From Rivihabitans pingtungensis (GTDB lineage Bacteria > Pseudomonadota > Gammaproteobacteria > Burkholderiales > Aquaspirillaceae), in assembly GCF_003201855.1 (NCBI RefSeq), contig NZ_QJKI01000003.1, forward strand, positions 1 through 64,000: a stretch of DNA of 64,000 bases, given 5' to 3'. The notes under the pieces are model-generated. The model was given only the letters and a program-made list of their open reading frames with translations. It was not told where the DNA came from and searched no databases. This document shows positions 55,293-63,999 of the stretch, piece after piece. Position numbers and translations under genes: made by a program. Position 1 is the first letter of the stretch, and each line of letters opens with the position of its first letter.

Positions 55293-55389
55293 GGGTTGCT
55301 CACCAAACCCAGTGGAGCGGTCCTGGCCAGGTGCGCGGGGAGTGCGGCAAGGTCGGGCAACCACGCCAGGCGGGTTTGCTGAGCAATGC
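55293..55389 (+). mobile_element. Palindromic MITE-like element, copy L
   Basis: This 97-bp copy has TTA on both sides (55290-55292 and 55390-55392, the latter complementing the acyl-CoA dehydrogenase stop). Ends are GGGTTGCTCACCAAACCC and, reading inward, GCATTGCTCAGCAAACCC. The matching T at the fifth base in both ends is a paired change. The central CAGTAC loop is shortened. Confidence 0.87.
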
Positions 55390-56532
55390 TTACAGCAGCC
55401 CATCCACCAGCGCGCGGCTGATCACCAAACGCTGAATATCGCTGGTGCCTTCGTAAATCTGGGTTACTCGCACGTCGCGGTAAATCCGCTCAATCGGAAA
55501 ATCGCGCAAATAACCGTAGCCACCCAGCGTCTGCAAGGCGCCGGAACACACCCGCTCGGCCATTTCCGAGGCGAACAGCTTGGCCATCGAGGCTTCTTTC
55601 AGGCAGGGCTGGCCGGCGTCTTTCAGGCTGGCGGCGTGCCACACCAACTGCCGCGCCGCTTCCAGCTGGGTGGCCAGGTCGGCCAGGCGAAAGCCCACCG
55701 CCTGGTGCTGGATAATCGGCTGGCCAAAGCTTTCCCGCTCGCGGGCGTAGCGCAGCGCACCATCCAGCGCCGCACGCGCCATGCCCAGCGACTGGGCGGC
55801 AATGCCGATGCGCCCGGATTCCAGATTGGCCAGGGCAATGCGGTAGCCATCGCCCTCCGCACCCAGCCGCTGGCGGGCGGGAATGCGGCACTGGTCAAAC
55901 ACAATCTGGCAGGTGTCACTGGCCGCCTGACCCAGCTTGTCCTCCACCCGCGCCACCTGATAACCCGGCGTGGCGGTGGGCACAATAAACGCCGACAGGC
56001 CTTTTTTGCCGGCTTTCGGGTCGGTGACGGCAATCACGATGGCGATGTCGGCGTGCTTGCCCGAGGTGATGAACTGCTTGGCGCCGTTGAGCACATAGTC
56101 ATCGCCATCGCGCACCGCCCGGGTGCGCAAGGCGCTGGCGTCCGAACCGGCCTGCGCCTCGGTCAGGCAAAACGCCCCCAGCCATTGGCCACTGGCCATC
56201 GGCCGCAAAAAAGTCTCTTTTTGCCACGCATCGCCAAACCGCTCAATCGGCCCGCAGCCCACCGAATTGGTGACGGAAATAATGGTGGACGTCGCGCCAT
56301 CACCCACGGCGATTTCCTCCAGCGCCACTGCCGCCGCCAAAGTATCCAAACCCGCCCCGCCCCACTCGGTGGGCACGGTAATGCCATACAGCCCCAACTC
56401 GCCCAACTTGCGCAATGCATCGGCTGGAAACTCATGCGCCTCAGCCCAACGCGCCGCATTCGGCGCCAACTCGCGCGCGGCAAAATCCGCCAAGGTGTCG
56501 CGCAGCAATTGATGTTCGGGGGACAAAATCAT
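55390..56532 (-). CDS. Acyl-CoA dehydrogenase
   Basis: This 380-residue FAD enzyme catalyses alpha,beta-oxidation of an acyl-CoA, passing electrons to ETF. FAD-contact segments are FCLTEAQAGSDASALRT and ALQTLGGYGYLRDFPIERIYRD; the catalytic Glu is in VTQIYEGTSDIQRLV. Its placement of Glu near the C terminus fits short/medium-chain and most branched-chain dehydrogenases but not isovaleryl or long-chain types. Neighbouring thiolase and hydroxyacyl-CoA dehydrogenase suggest short-chain oxidation. Confidence 0.92.
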   Translation of the reverse strand: MILSPEHQLLRDTLADFAARELAPNAARWAEAHEFPADALRKLGELGLYGITVPTEWGGAGLDTLAAAVALEEIAVGDGATSTIISVTNSVGCGPIERFGDAWQKETFLRPMASGQWLGAFCLTEAQAGSDASALRTRAVRDGDDYVLNGAKQFITSGKHADIAIVIAVTDPKAGKKGLSAFIVPTATPGYQVARVEDKLGQAASDTCQIVFDQCRIPARQRLGAEGDGYRIALANLESGRIGIAAQSLGMARAALDGALRYARERESFGQPIIQHQAVGFRLADLATQLEAARQLVWHAASLKDAGQPCLKEASMAKLFASEMAERVCSGALQTLGGYGYLRDFPIERIYRDVRVTQIYEGTSDIQRLVISRALVDGLL

Positions 56533-56568
56533 GCTTTGGCCATCCTCAGTAGTAATCGATCAAAATAA

Positions 56569-56584
56569 GAGCCGCTCACCAAAC
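56569..56584. mobile_element. Truncated MITE terminal repeat (copy O)
   Basis: GAGCCGCTCACCAAAC follows TAA at 56566-56568 and is one complete terminal repeat. No right end is visible in the next 150 bases, so this is a broken copy. Confidence 0.6.
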
Positions 56585-57067
56585 TGCGGTCAACGAGATT
56601 TCACCCTCACCCCGCCGTGGCCCCTTGCCTGGAGGGGACCCCGTCAGCGCGGGGACGACGCTGAGGCTGGGTAAAGCACCAAAGTGGCACACAACGATGG
56701 CGTCGTCCCAATTCGTTGCGCCCTATGCGCCTTAATGACAAGGCCTAGTTGATTGGTGACGCGCCCTAGATTTTCAGTGCTTTTCCCGTTGCGCTTAGCC
56801 GGTTTACCCCCCGTAAAGCGCGCCGAGCATCGCAGAAAATCGGGGGGTAGTCCGCCCCGCATGTTCGAAGCGACGGCGCAGCCGGCGCAAGTTCGGGGCG
56901 GCCCCGGTTTTCGAGAAGCACAGGGCACCACCGACGCCGCAGGCGGCGGACGGGCGCGCGTCCCGGGGTCGCCTTTCTTTGCCTACTTTCTTTGGCGAAG
57001 CAAAGAAAGTAGGGCGCGCACGGGGCGCCACCCCGTCTCAATCCCCCGCGCGCAGCGCGCACCTTAC
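56585..57067. repeat. Gene-free GC-rich gap with a dispersed-type hairpin repeat
   Basis: About 480 bases without a credible gene. At 56983-57012 CTACTTTCTTT and AAAGAAAGTAG form a perfect 11-base stem around GGCGAAGC. From memory this is part of a repeat seen many times in betaproteobacterial genomes, often wrongly annotated as short proteins containing FCFAKES-like sequence. GC-rich sequence around it (56820-56980, 57012-57060) probably belongs to the same repeat. Confidence 0.6.
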
Positions 57068-58249
57068 TTACATCCGCTCAATCGCCAACGCCGTCGCCTC
57101 CCCGCCGCCAATGCACAAACTCGCCACCCCACGGCGCAAACCATACTGCTGCAAAGCCGACAACAACGTCACCACAATCCGCGCCCCCGACGCGCCAATC
57201 GGATGGCCCAGCGCACACGCGCCGCCATGGACATTCACCTTCTCCGCCGGCAACTTCAAATCATGCATCGCCGCCAGCGTCACCACGGCAAACGCCTCGT
57301 TGATTTCATACAAATCCACACTGTCGGCGCTCCAGCCAATCCGCCCCAGCAACTTCTCGATGGCGAAGGTCGGCGCCGTGGTGAACCAGGCCGGAGCCTG
57401 GGCGTGGCTGCTGTGGCCCACAATCCGCGCCAGCGGGGTCAAGCCGCGCCGCTCGGCCTCGCTGGCGCGCATCAACACCAAGGCGGCGGCGCCGTCAGAA
57501 ATCGAGCTGGCGTTGGCCGGGGTCACCGTGCCGTCCTTCTTGAACGCTGGCTTGAGCTGGGGGATTTTGTCCAGATTGGCCTTCAGCGGTTGCTCATCGT
57601 CGCTGACGACTTCTTCACCCTTGCGGCCTTGCAGAGTCACCGGGGTGATTTCGCTGGCAAAGCGGCCGGTGCGGATGGCGTCTTGCGCGCGGGTCAGCGA
57701 GCGGATGGCGAATTCGTCCTGCATGGCGCGGGTAAAGCCATAGTGCTCGGCGCATTGCTCGGCAAACACCCCCATCAGCGCGCCTTTTTGGTAGGCGTCT
57801 TCCAGGCCGTCAAGAAACATATGGTCTTTGATTTCGCCGTGGCCCAGCCGAAAGCCGGCGCGCGCCTTGGCCAGCAGATAGGGGGCGTTGCTCATGCTTT
57901 CCATGCCGCCGGCCAGCACCACCCGGCTGGCGCCGGCCAGCAACACATCATGCGCCAGCATGGCGGCCTTCATGCCCGATCCGCACATCTTGTTCACCGT
58001 GCTGCACGGCGCCGACTGCGGCAGGCCGGCGCCCAGCACCGCCTGGCGCGCCGGGGCCTGGCCCTGACCGGCGGGCAGCACGCAGCCCATCAGCGCCTCG
58101 TCGATGTCTTCGCCGGCCACGCCAGCGCGCGCCACGGCGGCGGCCACGGCGGCGGCGCCCAGCTGGGCGGCGGTGAGGCTGGACAAGCTGCCTTGCAGGC
58201 CGCCCATCGGGGTGCGCGCCATGCCGACAATCACAACCGGATCTTGCAT
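57068..58249 (-). CDS. atoB: Acetyl-CoA acetyltransferase (thiolase)
   Basis: This 393-residue thiolase has the nucleophilic Cys in CSTVNKMCGSGMKAAML, the His in HGGACALGHPIGASGARI and the second Cys in ASLCIGGGEATALAIE. It condenses or cleaves acetoacetyl-CoA. AAGGAGAGACAC precedes the ATG at 58249. A perfect palindrome lies about 100 bases upstream, between this gene and the MerR regulator, so LiuR-type control is likely. Synthetic (phaA) or degradative (atoB) roles cannot be told apart. Confidence 0.93.
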   Translation of the reverse strand: MQDPVVIVGMARTPMGGLQGSLSSLTAAQLGAAAVAAAVARAGVAGEDIDEALMGCVLPAGQGQAPARQAVLGAGLPQSAPCSTVNKMCGSGMKAAMLAHDVLLAGASRVVLAGGMESMSNAPYLLAKARAGFRLGHGEIKDHMFLDGLEDAYQKGALMGVFAEQCAEHYGFTRAMQDEFAIRSLTRAQDAIRTGRFASEITPVTLQGRKGEEVVSDDEQPLKANLDKIPQLKPAFKKDGTVTPANASSISDGAAALVLMRASEAERRGLTPLARIVGHSSHAQAPAWFTTAPTFAIEKLLGRIGWSADSVDLYEINEAFAVVTLAAMHDLKLPAEKVNVHGGACALGHPIGASGARIVVTLLSALQQYGLRRGVASLCIGGGEATALAIERM

Positions 58250-58347
58250 GTGTCTCTCCTTGTTTTTTTGCCGCCGGGTGTGCCGGCGTGTGCGTGGCCG
58301 CGTGCGTCGGCGCTGGCGCGCCGCACGCATCGGTAAAATTACCTATC

Positions 58348-58365
58348 GTTTACGTTAACGTAAAC
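58348..58365. promoter_or_regulatory. LiuR-type palindrome before the thiolase gene
   Basis: GTTTACGTTAACGTAAAC is a perfect 18-base palindrome between the thiolase gene and the MerR-type regulator. Similar TTTACGTTAACGTAAA sites are described for LiuR in proteobacteria. Confidence 0.8.
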
Positions 58366-58380
58366 CAACTGGCAAAAAAC

Positions 58381-58785
58381 TCACTCGGGGATGCCCCCGG
58401 TGCGTTTTTCCAACAAACGCTCGCACTGCACCCGCAAGGAGCCGACTTCCTTGAGCACCGCATTGATGTCTTCCTGCTGCTGACGCAGCTGGCTTTCGCG
58501 GCGCGAGAGCAGCTTGATGAACTCGAACAACTGCGACTCGTCATCGTTGGCGGTGTCGTAGAGTTCGAACAGTTCGCGGATTTCCTGCAAGGTGAGCCCG
58601 ATGCGCTTGCCGCGCAGCGTCAGCATCAAACGCACGCGGTCGCGGCGCGAATAGATGCGGTGCTGGCCGCGCCGTTCGGGCTCCAGCAAGCCTTGGTCTT
58701 CGTAGTGACGAATCGCCCGTGGGGTGATGTCGAACTCGCGCGCCAGCTCGCCGATGGTGAAGGTTCTGTCCTGAACTGTGCTCAC
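58381..58785 (-). CDS. liuR: MerR-family regulator, LiuR-like
   Basis: This 134-residue regulator begins (GTG start) STVQDRTFTIGELAREFDITPRAIRHYEDQGLLEPERRGQHRIYSRRDRVRL, a MerR winged helix, followed by a dimerisation coiled coil (SRRESQLRQQQEDINAVLKEV). There is no metal-binding cysteine set, in keeping with LiuR, which senses acyl-CoA-related states and represses branched-chain or short-chain acyl-CoA genes. Three palindromes nearby are its likely targets. The ribosome site is weak. A longer in-frame extension upstream is not supported. Confidence 0.85.
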   Translation of the reverse strand: MSTVQDRTFTIGELAREFDITPRAIRHYEDQGLLEPERRGQHRIYSRRDRVRLMLTLRGKRIGLTLQEIRELFELYDTANDDESQLFEFIKLLSRRESQLRQQQEDINAVLKEVGSLRVQCERLLEKRTGGIPE

Positions 58786-58890
58786 AATGCTGCAACTCGT
58801 AGGGATATTTCGGGTTAAGCGGCTGATTTTACCGCGTTTCACCCCATCACGGCCACCCTGGCGGCATGGTTGGCCTGGCGGGTGGGCTAA

Positions 58891-58980
58891 GCGCTGCTGG
58901 CAAAACCCTCCTGGCGCGCTGGCGCAGCGTGCGGCTGCGCACCTCGCCAAGAGTGCTGCGCCGAGTGTGGCAAGCCACGC
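58891..58980. mobile_element. Palindromic MITE-like element, copy M
   Basis: This 90-bp copy has TAA on both sides (58888-58890 and 58981-58983). Ends are GCGCTGCTGGCAAAACCC and, reading inward, GCGTGGCTTGCCACAC. The core is altered (a GGCGCAGCGTGCGGCTGCGC hairpin). It lies between divergent liuR and hbd, 31 bases from an operator, so not at a stop codon. Confidence 0.75.
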
Positions 58981-59011
58981 TAAATCAGCGACAGCGTACA
59001 AAGCATTGTTG

Positions 59012-59027
59012 ACGTTTACGTAAACGT
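59012..59027. promoter_or_regulatory. LiuR-type palindrome before hbd
   Basis: ACGTTTACGTAAACGT is a perfect 16-base palindrome, sharing the ACGTxxACGT frame of the site before the thiolase. It is 46 bases before the hbd start and also upstream of divergent liuR. Confidence 0.75.
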
Positions 59028-59073
59028 GATAGTAGTTTAACCACACCTCAACACGCAAGGCAAGGAGAGCAGC

Positions 59074-59928
59074 ATGCAAATTCAACACATTGGCGTAGTC
59101 GGCGCCGGGCAAATGGGCAGCGGCATTGCCCAGGTGTGCGCCCAGGCCGGGCTGACGGTGACGCTGGTGGACGTGCACCAGGCGGCGCTGTCGCGCGCGC
59201 GCGACACCATCGCCCGCAGCCTGGCGCGGCTGGTGAAAAAAGGCGCGCTGACCCAGGCCGACGCCGACGCATCCCAGGCGCGCATCGCCTACCACGATGC
59301 GCCTACCGAGCTGGCGCACTGCCAGCTGGTGATCGAGGCCGCCACCGAAAACTGGGAGATCAAAGCCCAGCTATTTGCCCGCATTGCCAGCGTGGTCAAT
59401 GAACAAACCATTTTGGCGTCAAACACTTCGTCGATTTCGCTCACCCGTCTGGCCGCGCGCGTGCCGGCGGCGCATCGGGTGATTGGCATGCACTTCATGA
59501 ACCCGGTGCCGGTGATGCCGCTGGTGGAAATCATCCGCGCCCGCCAGACCGACGACGCCACCTTTGCCGCCATCCGCGCGCTGAGTGAGCGGCTGGGCAA
59601 GACGCCGGTCAGCGTCAACGATGCGCCGGGTTTTGTCTCTAACCGGGTGCTGATGCCGATGATCAACGAGGCGATTTTTTGCCTGCACGAGGGCATTGCC
59701 AGCGCCGGCGACATCGACGCGGTGATGAAGCTGGGCATGAACCACCCGATTGGCCCGCTGGCGCTGGCCGACCTGATTGGCCTGGACACCTGCCTGGCGA
59801 TCATGGACGTGCTCTACCACGAATTGCGCGACAGCAAATACCGCGCCTGCCCGCTGCTGGTGCAGATGGTGGACGCCGGCCAATTGGGCCGCAAGACGGC
59901 TAAGGGTTTTTACGGTTATGAATCATAG
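59074..59928 (+). CDS. hbd: 3-hydroxybutyryl-CoA dehydrogenase
   Basis: This 284-residue NAD(P) enzyme oxidises or reduces 3-hydroxyacyl-CoA. The Rossmann loop is GVVGAGQMGSGIAQVCA; Ser and His of the active site are in SNTSSISLTRL and IGMHFMNPVPVMPLVEI; the C-terminal domain has MNHPIGPLALADLIGLDTCLAIM. With thiolase and acyl-CoA dehydrogenase it completes part of a short-chain beta-oxidation set; the enoyl-CoA hydratase is missing from the window. AAGGAGAGC lies before ATG. Confidence 0.95.
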   Translation: MQIQHIGVVGAGQMGSGIAQVCAQAGLTVTLVDVHQAALSRARDTIARSLARLVKKGALTQADADASQARIAYHDAPTELAHCQLVIEAATENWEIKAQLFARIASVVNEQTILASNTSSISLTRLAARVPAAHRVIGMHFMNPVPVMPLVEIIRARQTDDATFAAIRALSERLGKTPVSVNDAPGFVSNRVLMPMINEAIFCLHEGIASAGDIDAVMKLGMNHPIGPLALADLIGLDTCLAIMDVLYHELRDSKYRACPLLVQMVDAGQLGRKTAKGFYGYES

Positions 59929-60014
59929 GCTTGATCTTGTCATGCACTGCTGCGGTGCAACATCGATAGTTGTTGCATGACATTGACCGCTTCGGCTAGT
60001 CTAGTTCCGGCAAG

Positions 60015-60030
60015 TTTACGTTAACGTCAA
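60015..60030. promoter_or_regulatory. LiuR-type palindrome before the acyl-CoA synthetase operon
   Basis: TTTACGTTAACGTCAA matches the thiolase-gene palindrome with one base changed. It lies about 280 bases before the synthetase. The surrounding gap 59929-60312 (384 bases) shows no gene; it holds this operator and a promoter presumably just after it. Confidence 0.75.
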
Positions 60031-60312
60031 CGTAATGAAATCCGATTCAGCTTGCCGGCGCATTCCGAGGCGGCCACCGCCCACCCGCGCCACATGACCC
60101 GGCGCCACGACGCCGGGTCATGATTTGTCGCCAGAGACCGGGTCCACCCGGCGCGCGACACCCTGAACCGGCTGTGCGCTGGCGCGCAGCCTGAACAGAT
60201 TCAGAGCCGTTCGCCCCGCTGCATGCGCGGCCCAGGCCGTTGACACGGTCAGGCCGCCGCGCCAGGCAAAGCGCGCGGCTCGTTAGAGAACATGAGGACG
60301 GAGACAACACAC

Positions 60313-62292
60313 ATGGCAAGCCCGCAAGCGTTGCAGGTCAACGCGCACGCGCCATCCAGGCCGGCGCTGGACACCTTCCCCAAGCTGCTGCTCAACCATG
60401 CCGCCGTGCGCGGCAATCGTCCCGCCATGCGGGAAAAAGACCTGGGCATCTGGCAAACCTGGAGCTGGGCCGAGGTAGCTGCCGAGGTACGCGCCATTGC
60501 CTGCGGCCTGGCCGCGCGCGGCTTTGCCCGTGGCGACCGTCTGGCCATCATCGGCGACAACCGCCCACGCCTGTACTGGAGCATGGCTGCCGCCCAGTGT
60601 CTGGGTGGCGTGCCGGTGCCGCTGTATCAGGATGCGGTGGCGGAAGAAATGGTGTTTGTGCTGCAAGACGCCGGCGCGCGCTTTGCCGTGGTGGAGGATC
60701 AGGAGCAGGTGGACAAGCTCCTGGAAATCCGCGACCGCCTGCCGACGCTCACCCACATCATTTACGACGACCCGCGCGGCATGCGCCACTACCAGCATGA
60801 CGGCCTGCACAGCTTTGCCGAAGTGCTGGGCGATGGCCGCGTGCACCACGACGAGCATCCGCATTTTTTCCAGAGCGAAGTGGACGGCGTGGGCGCCGAC
60901 GACATCGCCATCATGCTGTACACCTCGGGCACCACCGGCAACCCCAAGGGCGTGGCGCACACCTACCACAGCATGATTGTCACCGCGCGCAACAGCATCG
61001 AGGCGGAAGGGCTGAGCGACCAGGAAGAAGTGCTGGCCTATCTGCCGATGGCCTGGGTGGGCGACAACCTGTTTTCTTATGCGCAGTCGATGGTGGCCGG
61101 GTTTTGCGTGTCCTGCCCGGAATCCAGCGAGACGGTGATGACCGATATGCGCGAAATCGGGCCGACGTATTACTTTGCCCCGCCGCGCGTCTACGAAAAC
61201 CTGCTGACCCAGGTGACCATCCGCATGGAAGACGCCAGCCCGCTCAAGCGCTGGATGTTCAATTACTTCATGGAGCATGCGCGCAAGACCGGCACCCGCA
61301 TTGTCGATGGCCAGCCGGTGAGCATGATCGATCGTCTGGGCTACTGGCTGGGCAATCTCTTGGTGTATGGCCCGGTGAAAAATGTGCTGGGCTTCTCGCG
61401 CATCAAGCTGGCGTTTACCGCGGGCGAGGCCATCGGCCCGGAGCTGTTTGATTTTTATCGCGCGCTGAATATCAACATCAAGCAGCTGTACGGCTCGACC
61501 GAGGCCTATGTGATGGTGTGCGTGCAGCCCAATGGCCAGGTGAAGCCGGACACGGTGGGCACGCCGGCGCCAGGGGTGGAGGTCAAGATCGCCGATTCTG
61601 GCGAGGTGCTGTTCCGTGGCCCTGGCGTGTTCCACAGCTACTGGAACCGCCCGGACGCCACCGCCGAAACCAAGACCGACGATGGCTGGGTGCTGACCGG
61701 CGATGCGGGGTTCTTTGACGACGACGGCCACCTGAAAATCATCGACCGCGCCAAGGATGTGGGCAAGTTCACCCAGGGCGGCATGTTTGCGCCGAAGTAC
61801 CTGGAAAACAAGCTGAAGTTCTTCCCGTATATCAAAGAGGCGGTCACTTTTGGCGATGGCCGCGACCACGCCACGGCGTTCATCAATATTGACCTCTCTG
61901 CGGTGGGCAACTGGGCGGAAAAACGCAATCTGCCCTACACCGGCTACACCGACCTGGCCGGCCAGGCCCCGGTGTACGAGCTGATCCGCGAATGCGTGGA
62001 AAAGATCAACGCCGATCTGGCGCGCGACCCGCGTCTGGGCCACTCGCAGATCAAGCGCTTTTTGATTTTGCACAAAGAGCTGGACGCCGACGACGGCGAG
62101 CTGACCCGCACCCGCAAGGTGCGCCGCAAATTCATTTCCGAGCGTTATGGCGTGCTGGTCGAGGCGCTGTATTCCAGCCAGGAGAGCTGCATGATCGACG
62201 CCCAGGTGAAGTTCGAGGATGGCCGCGTGGGCAATATCCGCGCCACGCTCAAACTGTGTGATGTGCAGACCTATCCCCTGGCCACGGCATAA
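60313..62292 (+). CDS. AMP-dependent acyl-CoA synthetase/ligase
   Basis: This 659-residue adenylate-forming enzyme activates a carboxylic acid to acyl-CoA. The P-loop is LYTSGTTGNPKGVAHTY, ATP-contact KQLYGSTEAYVM, hinge DGWVLTGDAGFFDDDGHLKIIDRAKD and C-terminal catalytic Lys region LTRTRKVRRKFI. It resembles long-chain FadD-like ligases found before branched-chain-type ABC transporter genes. It is first of an operon with ABC ATPase and permease genes, so it probably activates the acid that the transporter imports. Substrate unknown. Start at ATG 60313 with GGAG upstream. Confidence 0.9.
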   Translation: MASPQALQVNAHAPSRPALDTFPKLLLNHAAVRGNRPAMREKDLGIWQTWSWAEVAAEVRAIACGLAARGFARGDRLAIIGDNRPRLYWSMAAAQCLGGVPVPLYQDAVAEEMVFVLQDAGARFAVVEDQEQVDKLLEIRDRLPTLTHIIYDDPRGMRHYQHDGLHSFAEVLGDGRVHHDEHPHFFQSEVDGVGADDIAIMLYTSGTTGNPKGVAHTYHSMIVTARNSIEAEGLSDQEEVLAYLPMAWVGDNLFSYAQSMVAGFCVSCPESSETVMTDMREIGPTYYFAPPRVYENLLTQVTIRMEDASPLKRWMFNYFMEHARKTGTRIVDGQPVSMIDRLGYWLGNLLVYGPVKNVLGFSRIKLAFTAGEAIGPELFDFYRALNINIKQLYGSTEAYVMVCVQPNGQVKPDTVGTPAPGVEVKIADSGEVLFRGPGVFHSYWNRPDATAETKTDDGWVLTGDAGFFDDDGHLKIIDRAKDVGKFTQGGMFAPKYLENKLKFFPYIKEAVTFGDGRDHATAFINIDLSAVGNWAEKRNLPYTGYTDLAGQAPVYELIRECVEKINADLARDPRLGHSQIKRFLILHKELDADDGELTRTRKVRRKFISERYGVLVEALYSSQESCMIDAQVKFEDGRVGNIRATLKLCDVQTYPLATA

Positions 62293-62307
62293 CGGAGAAG
62301 CGAGCCC

Positions 62308-63096
62308 ATGAATCCTCATCGCAAAATTGGCGACGTCATCCTCAAGGCAGAAAACATTTCGCTGTCGTTTGGCGGGGTGAAGGCGCTGACCAATATCAGC
62401 CTGGATGTGCGCGAGCATGAAATCTGCGCCATCATCGGCCCCAACGGCGCCGGCAAGAGCTCGATGCTCAATGTCATCAACGGCGTCTATCACCCGCAAG
62501 AAGGCCGCGTCAGCTACAAGGGCCATGTGCGCGACAGCATGCACGCCCACGAAGCCGCCCGTCACGGCATTGCCCGCACTTTTCAGAACATCGCCTTGTT
62601 CAAGGGCATGAGCGTGCTGGACAACATCATGACCGGGCGCAACCTCAAGATGCACACCAACTTCCTCCAGCAGGCGCTGTACTGGGGCGCCACCCAGCGC
62701 GAGGAAATCCGCCACCGCCGCAAGGTGGAAGAAATCATCGACTTTCTGCAAATCGAGAACATCCGCAAAACCCCGGTGGGCCGCCTGCCCTATGGCCTGC
62801 AAAAGCGCGTCGAGCTGGGCCGCGCGCTGGCCGCCGAGCCCACCTTGCTGCTGCTGGACGAGCCGATGGCCGGCATGAACGTCGAAGAAAAACAGGATAT
62901 GTGCCGCTTCATCCTCGACGTCAACGACGAGTTCGGCACCACCATCGTGCTGATCGAACACGATATGGGCGTGGTGATGGATATTTCCGACCGGGTGATC
63001 GTGCTGGACTACGGCAAGAAAATTGGCGACGGCAGCCCCGAGGAAGTGCGCGCCAACCCGGATGTGATCGCCGCCTATCTGGGCACGTCCCACTAG
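62308..63096 (+). CDS. Branched-chain-type ABC transporter ATP-binding protein (LivG-like)
   Basis: This 262-residue ATPase has Walker A IGPNGAGKSSMLN, a degenerate signature (LPYGLQKRVELGRALA), Walker B LLLLDEPMAGMN and the C-terminal BCA_ABC_TP extension (GSPEEVRANPDVIAAYLG). It powers import with the LivH-like permease downstream. It begins 15 bases after the synthetase stop. Confidence 0.92.
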   Translation: MNPHRKIGDVILKAENISLSFGGVKALTNISLDVREHEICAIIGPNGAGKSSMLNVINGVYHPQEGRVSYKGHVRDSMHAHEAARHGIARTFQNIALFKGMSVLDNIMTGRNLKMHTNFLQQALYWGATQREEIRHRRKVEEIIDFLQIENIRKTPVGRLPYGLQKRVELGRALAAEPTLLLLDEPMAGMNVEEKQDMCRFILDVNDEFGTTIVLIEHDMGVVMDISDRVIVLDYGKKIGDGSPEEVRANPDVIAAYLGTSH

Positions 63097-63117
63097 CCGG
63101 CCAGGGAGAGACAAATC

Positions 63118-63999
63118 ATGCAGTTTTTTATTGAAGTGATGGTCGGCGGCCTGCTCGCCGGGGTGATGTATTCACTGGTGGCGCTGGGCTTTGTGCTGAT
63201 TTACAAGGCTTCCGGCGTGTTCAACTTTGCCCAGGGCGCGCTGGTGCTGTTTGCCGCGCTGACCTTTGTCAGCATCGAAAAAATGGGCGTGCCGTTCTGG
63301 ATCGCCCTGGCCATCACCCTGGGCATCATGGTGCTGATGGGGGTGGCGATTGAGCGGATTGTGTTGCGCCGGTTGGTCAACCAGCCACCGATTTCGCTGT
63401 TCATGGCCACCATCGGCTTGTCCTTCTTCATCGAAGGGCTGGCGCAAACGGTATGGGGCACCGAGGTGCATGGCCTGGAGCTGGGCATCACCGACGAGCC
63501 GTTTGACGTGATGGGCGTGTTCATCTCCAAGTTTGACCTGTTTGCCGCCACGCTGTCCGGCGTGCTGGTGGCCGGTCTGGCGCTGTTCTTCCAGAAAACC
63601 AAGCTGGGCCGCGCGCTGCGCGCGGTGGCCGATGACCATCAGGCGGCGCTGTCGGTGGGCATTCCGCTCAAGCACATCTGGGCGATTGTCTGGGCGGTGG
63701 CCGGTTTTGTCGCCCTGGTGGCCGGCATGCTGTGGGGCTCGCGGCTGGGCGTGCAGTTCGCCCTTACCCTGGTGGTGCTCAAGGCCTTGCCAGTGCTGAT
63801 TCTGGGCGGCTTCACCTCGGTGCCGGGCGCCATTGTCGGCGGGCTGATTGTCGGCGCGGGCGAAAAGCTGGCCGAAGTCTACCTGGGCCCGTTTATCGGC
63901 GGCGGCATCGAAAACTGGTTCCCTTACATGCTGGCGCTGGTATTTCTGCTGGTGCGCCCCGAGGGCTTGTTTGGCGAGCGCCATATCGAGCGAGTGTAA
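63118..63999 (+). CDS. Branched-chain-type ABC transporter permease (LivH-like)
   Basis: This 293-residue inner-membrane protein has eight or so helices. Family segments are GLLAGVMYSLVALGFVLIYKASGVFNFAQGALVLFAAL and FTSVPGAIVGGLIVGAGEKLAEVYLGP. The stop TAA lies one base before the window end. A LivM-like partner, a second ATPase and a binding protein should follow beyond it. Confidence 0.92.
   Translation: MQFFIEVMVGGLLAGVMYSLVALGFVLIYKASGVFNFAQGALVLFAALTFVSIEKMGVPFWIALAITLGIMVLMGVAIERIVLRRLVNQPPISLFMATIGLSFFIEGLAQTVWGTEVHGLELGITDEPFDVMGVFISKFDLFAATLSGVLVAGLALFFQKTKLGRALRAVADDHQAALSVGIPLKHIWAIVWAVAGFVALVAGMLWGSRLGVQFALTLVVLKALPVLILGGFTSVPGAIVGGLIVGAGEKLAEVYLGPFIGGGIENWFPYMLALVFLLVRPEGLFGERHIERV

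Noticed and set aside
60283..63114. A 943-codon open frame on the minus strand.
   Set aside because: It is antisense to the acyl-CoA synthetase and ABC ATPase genes; its His/Arg/Ala-rich translation has no domain. It is a high-GC shadow.
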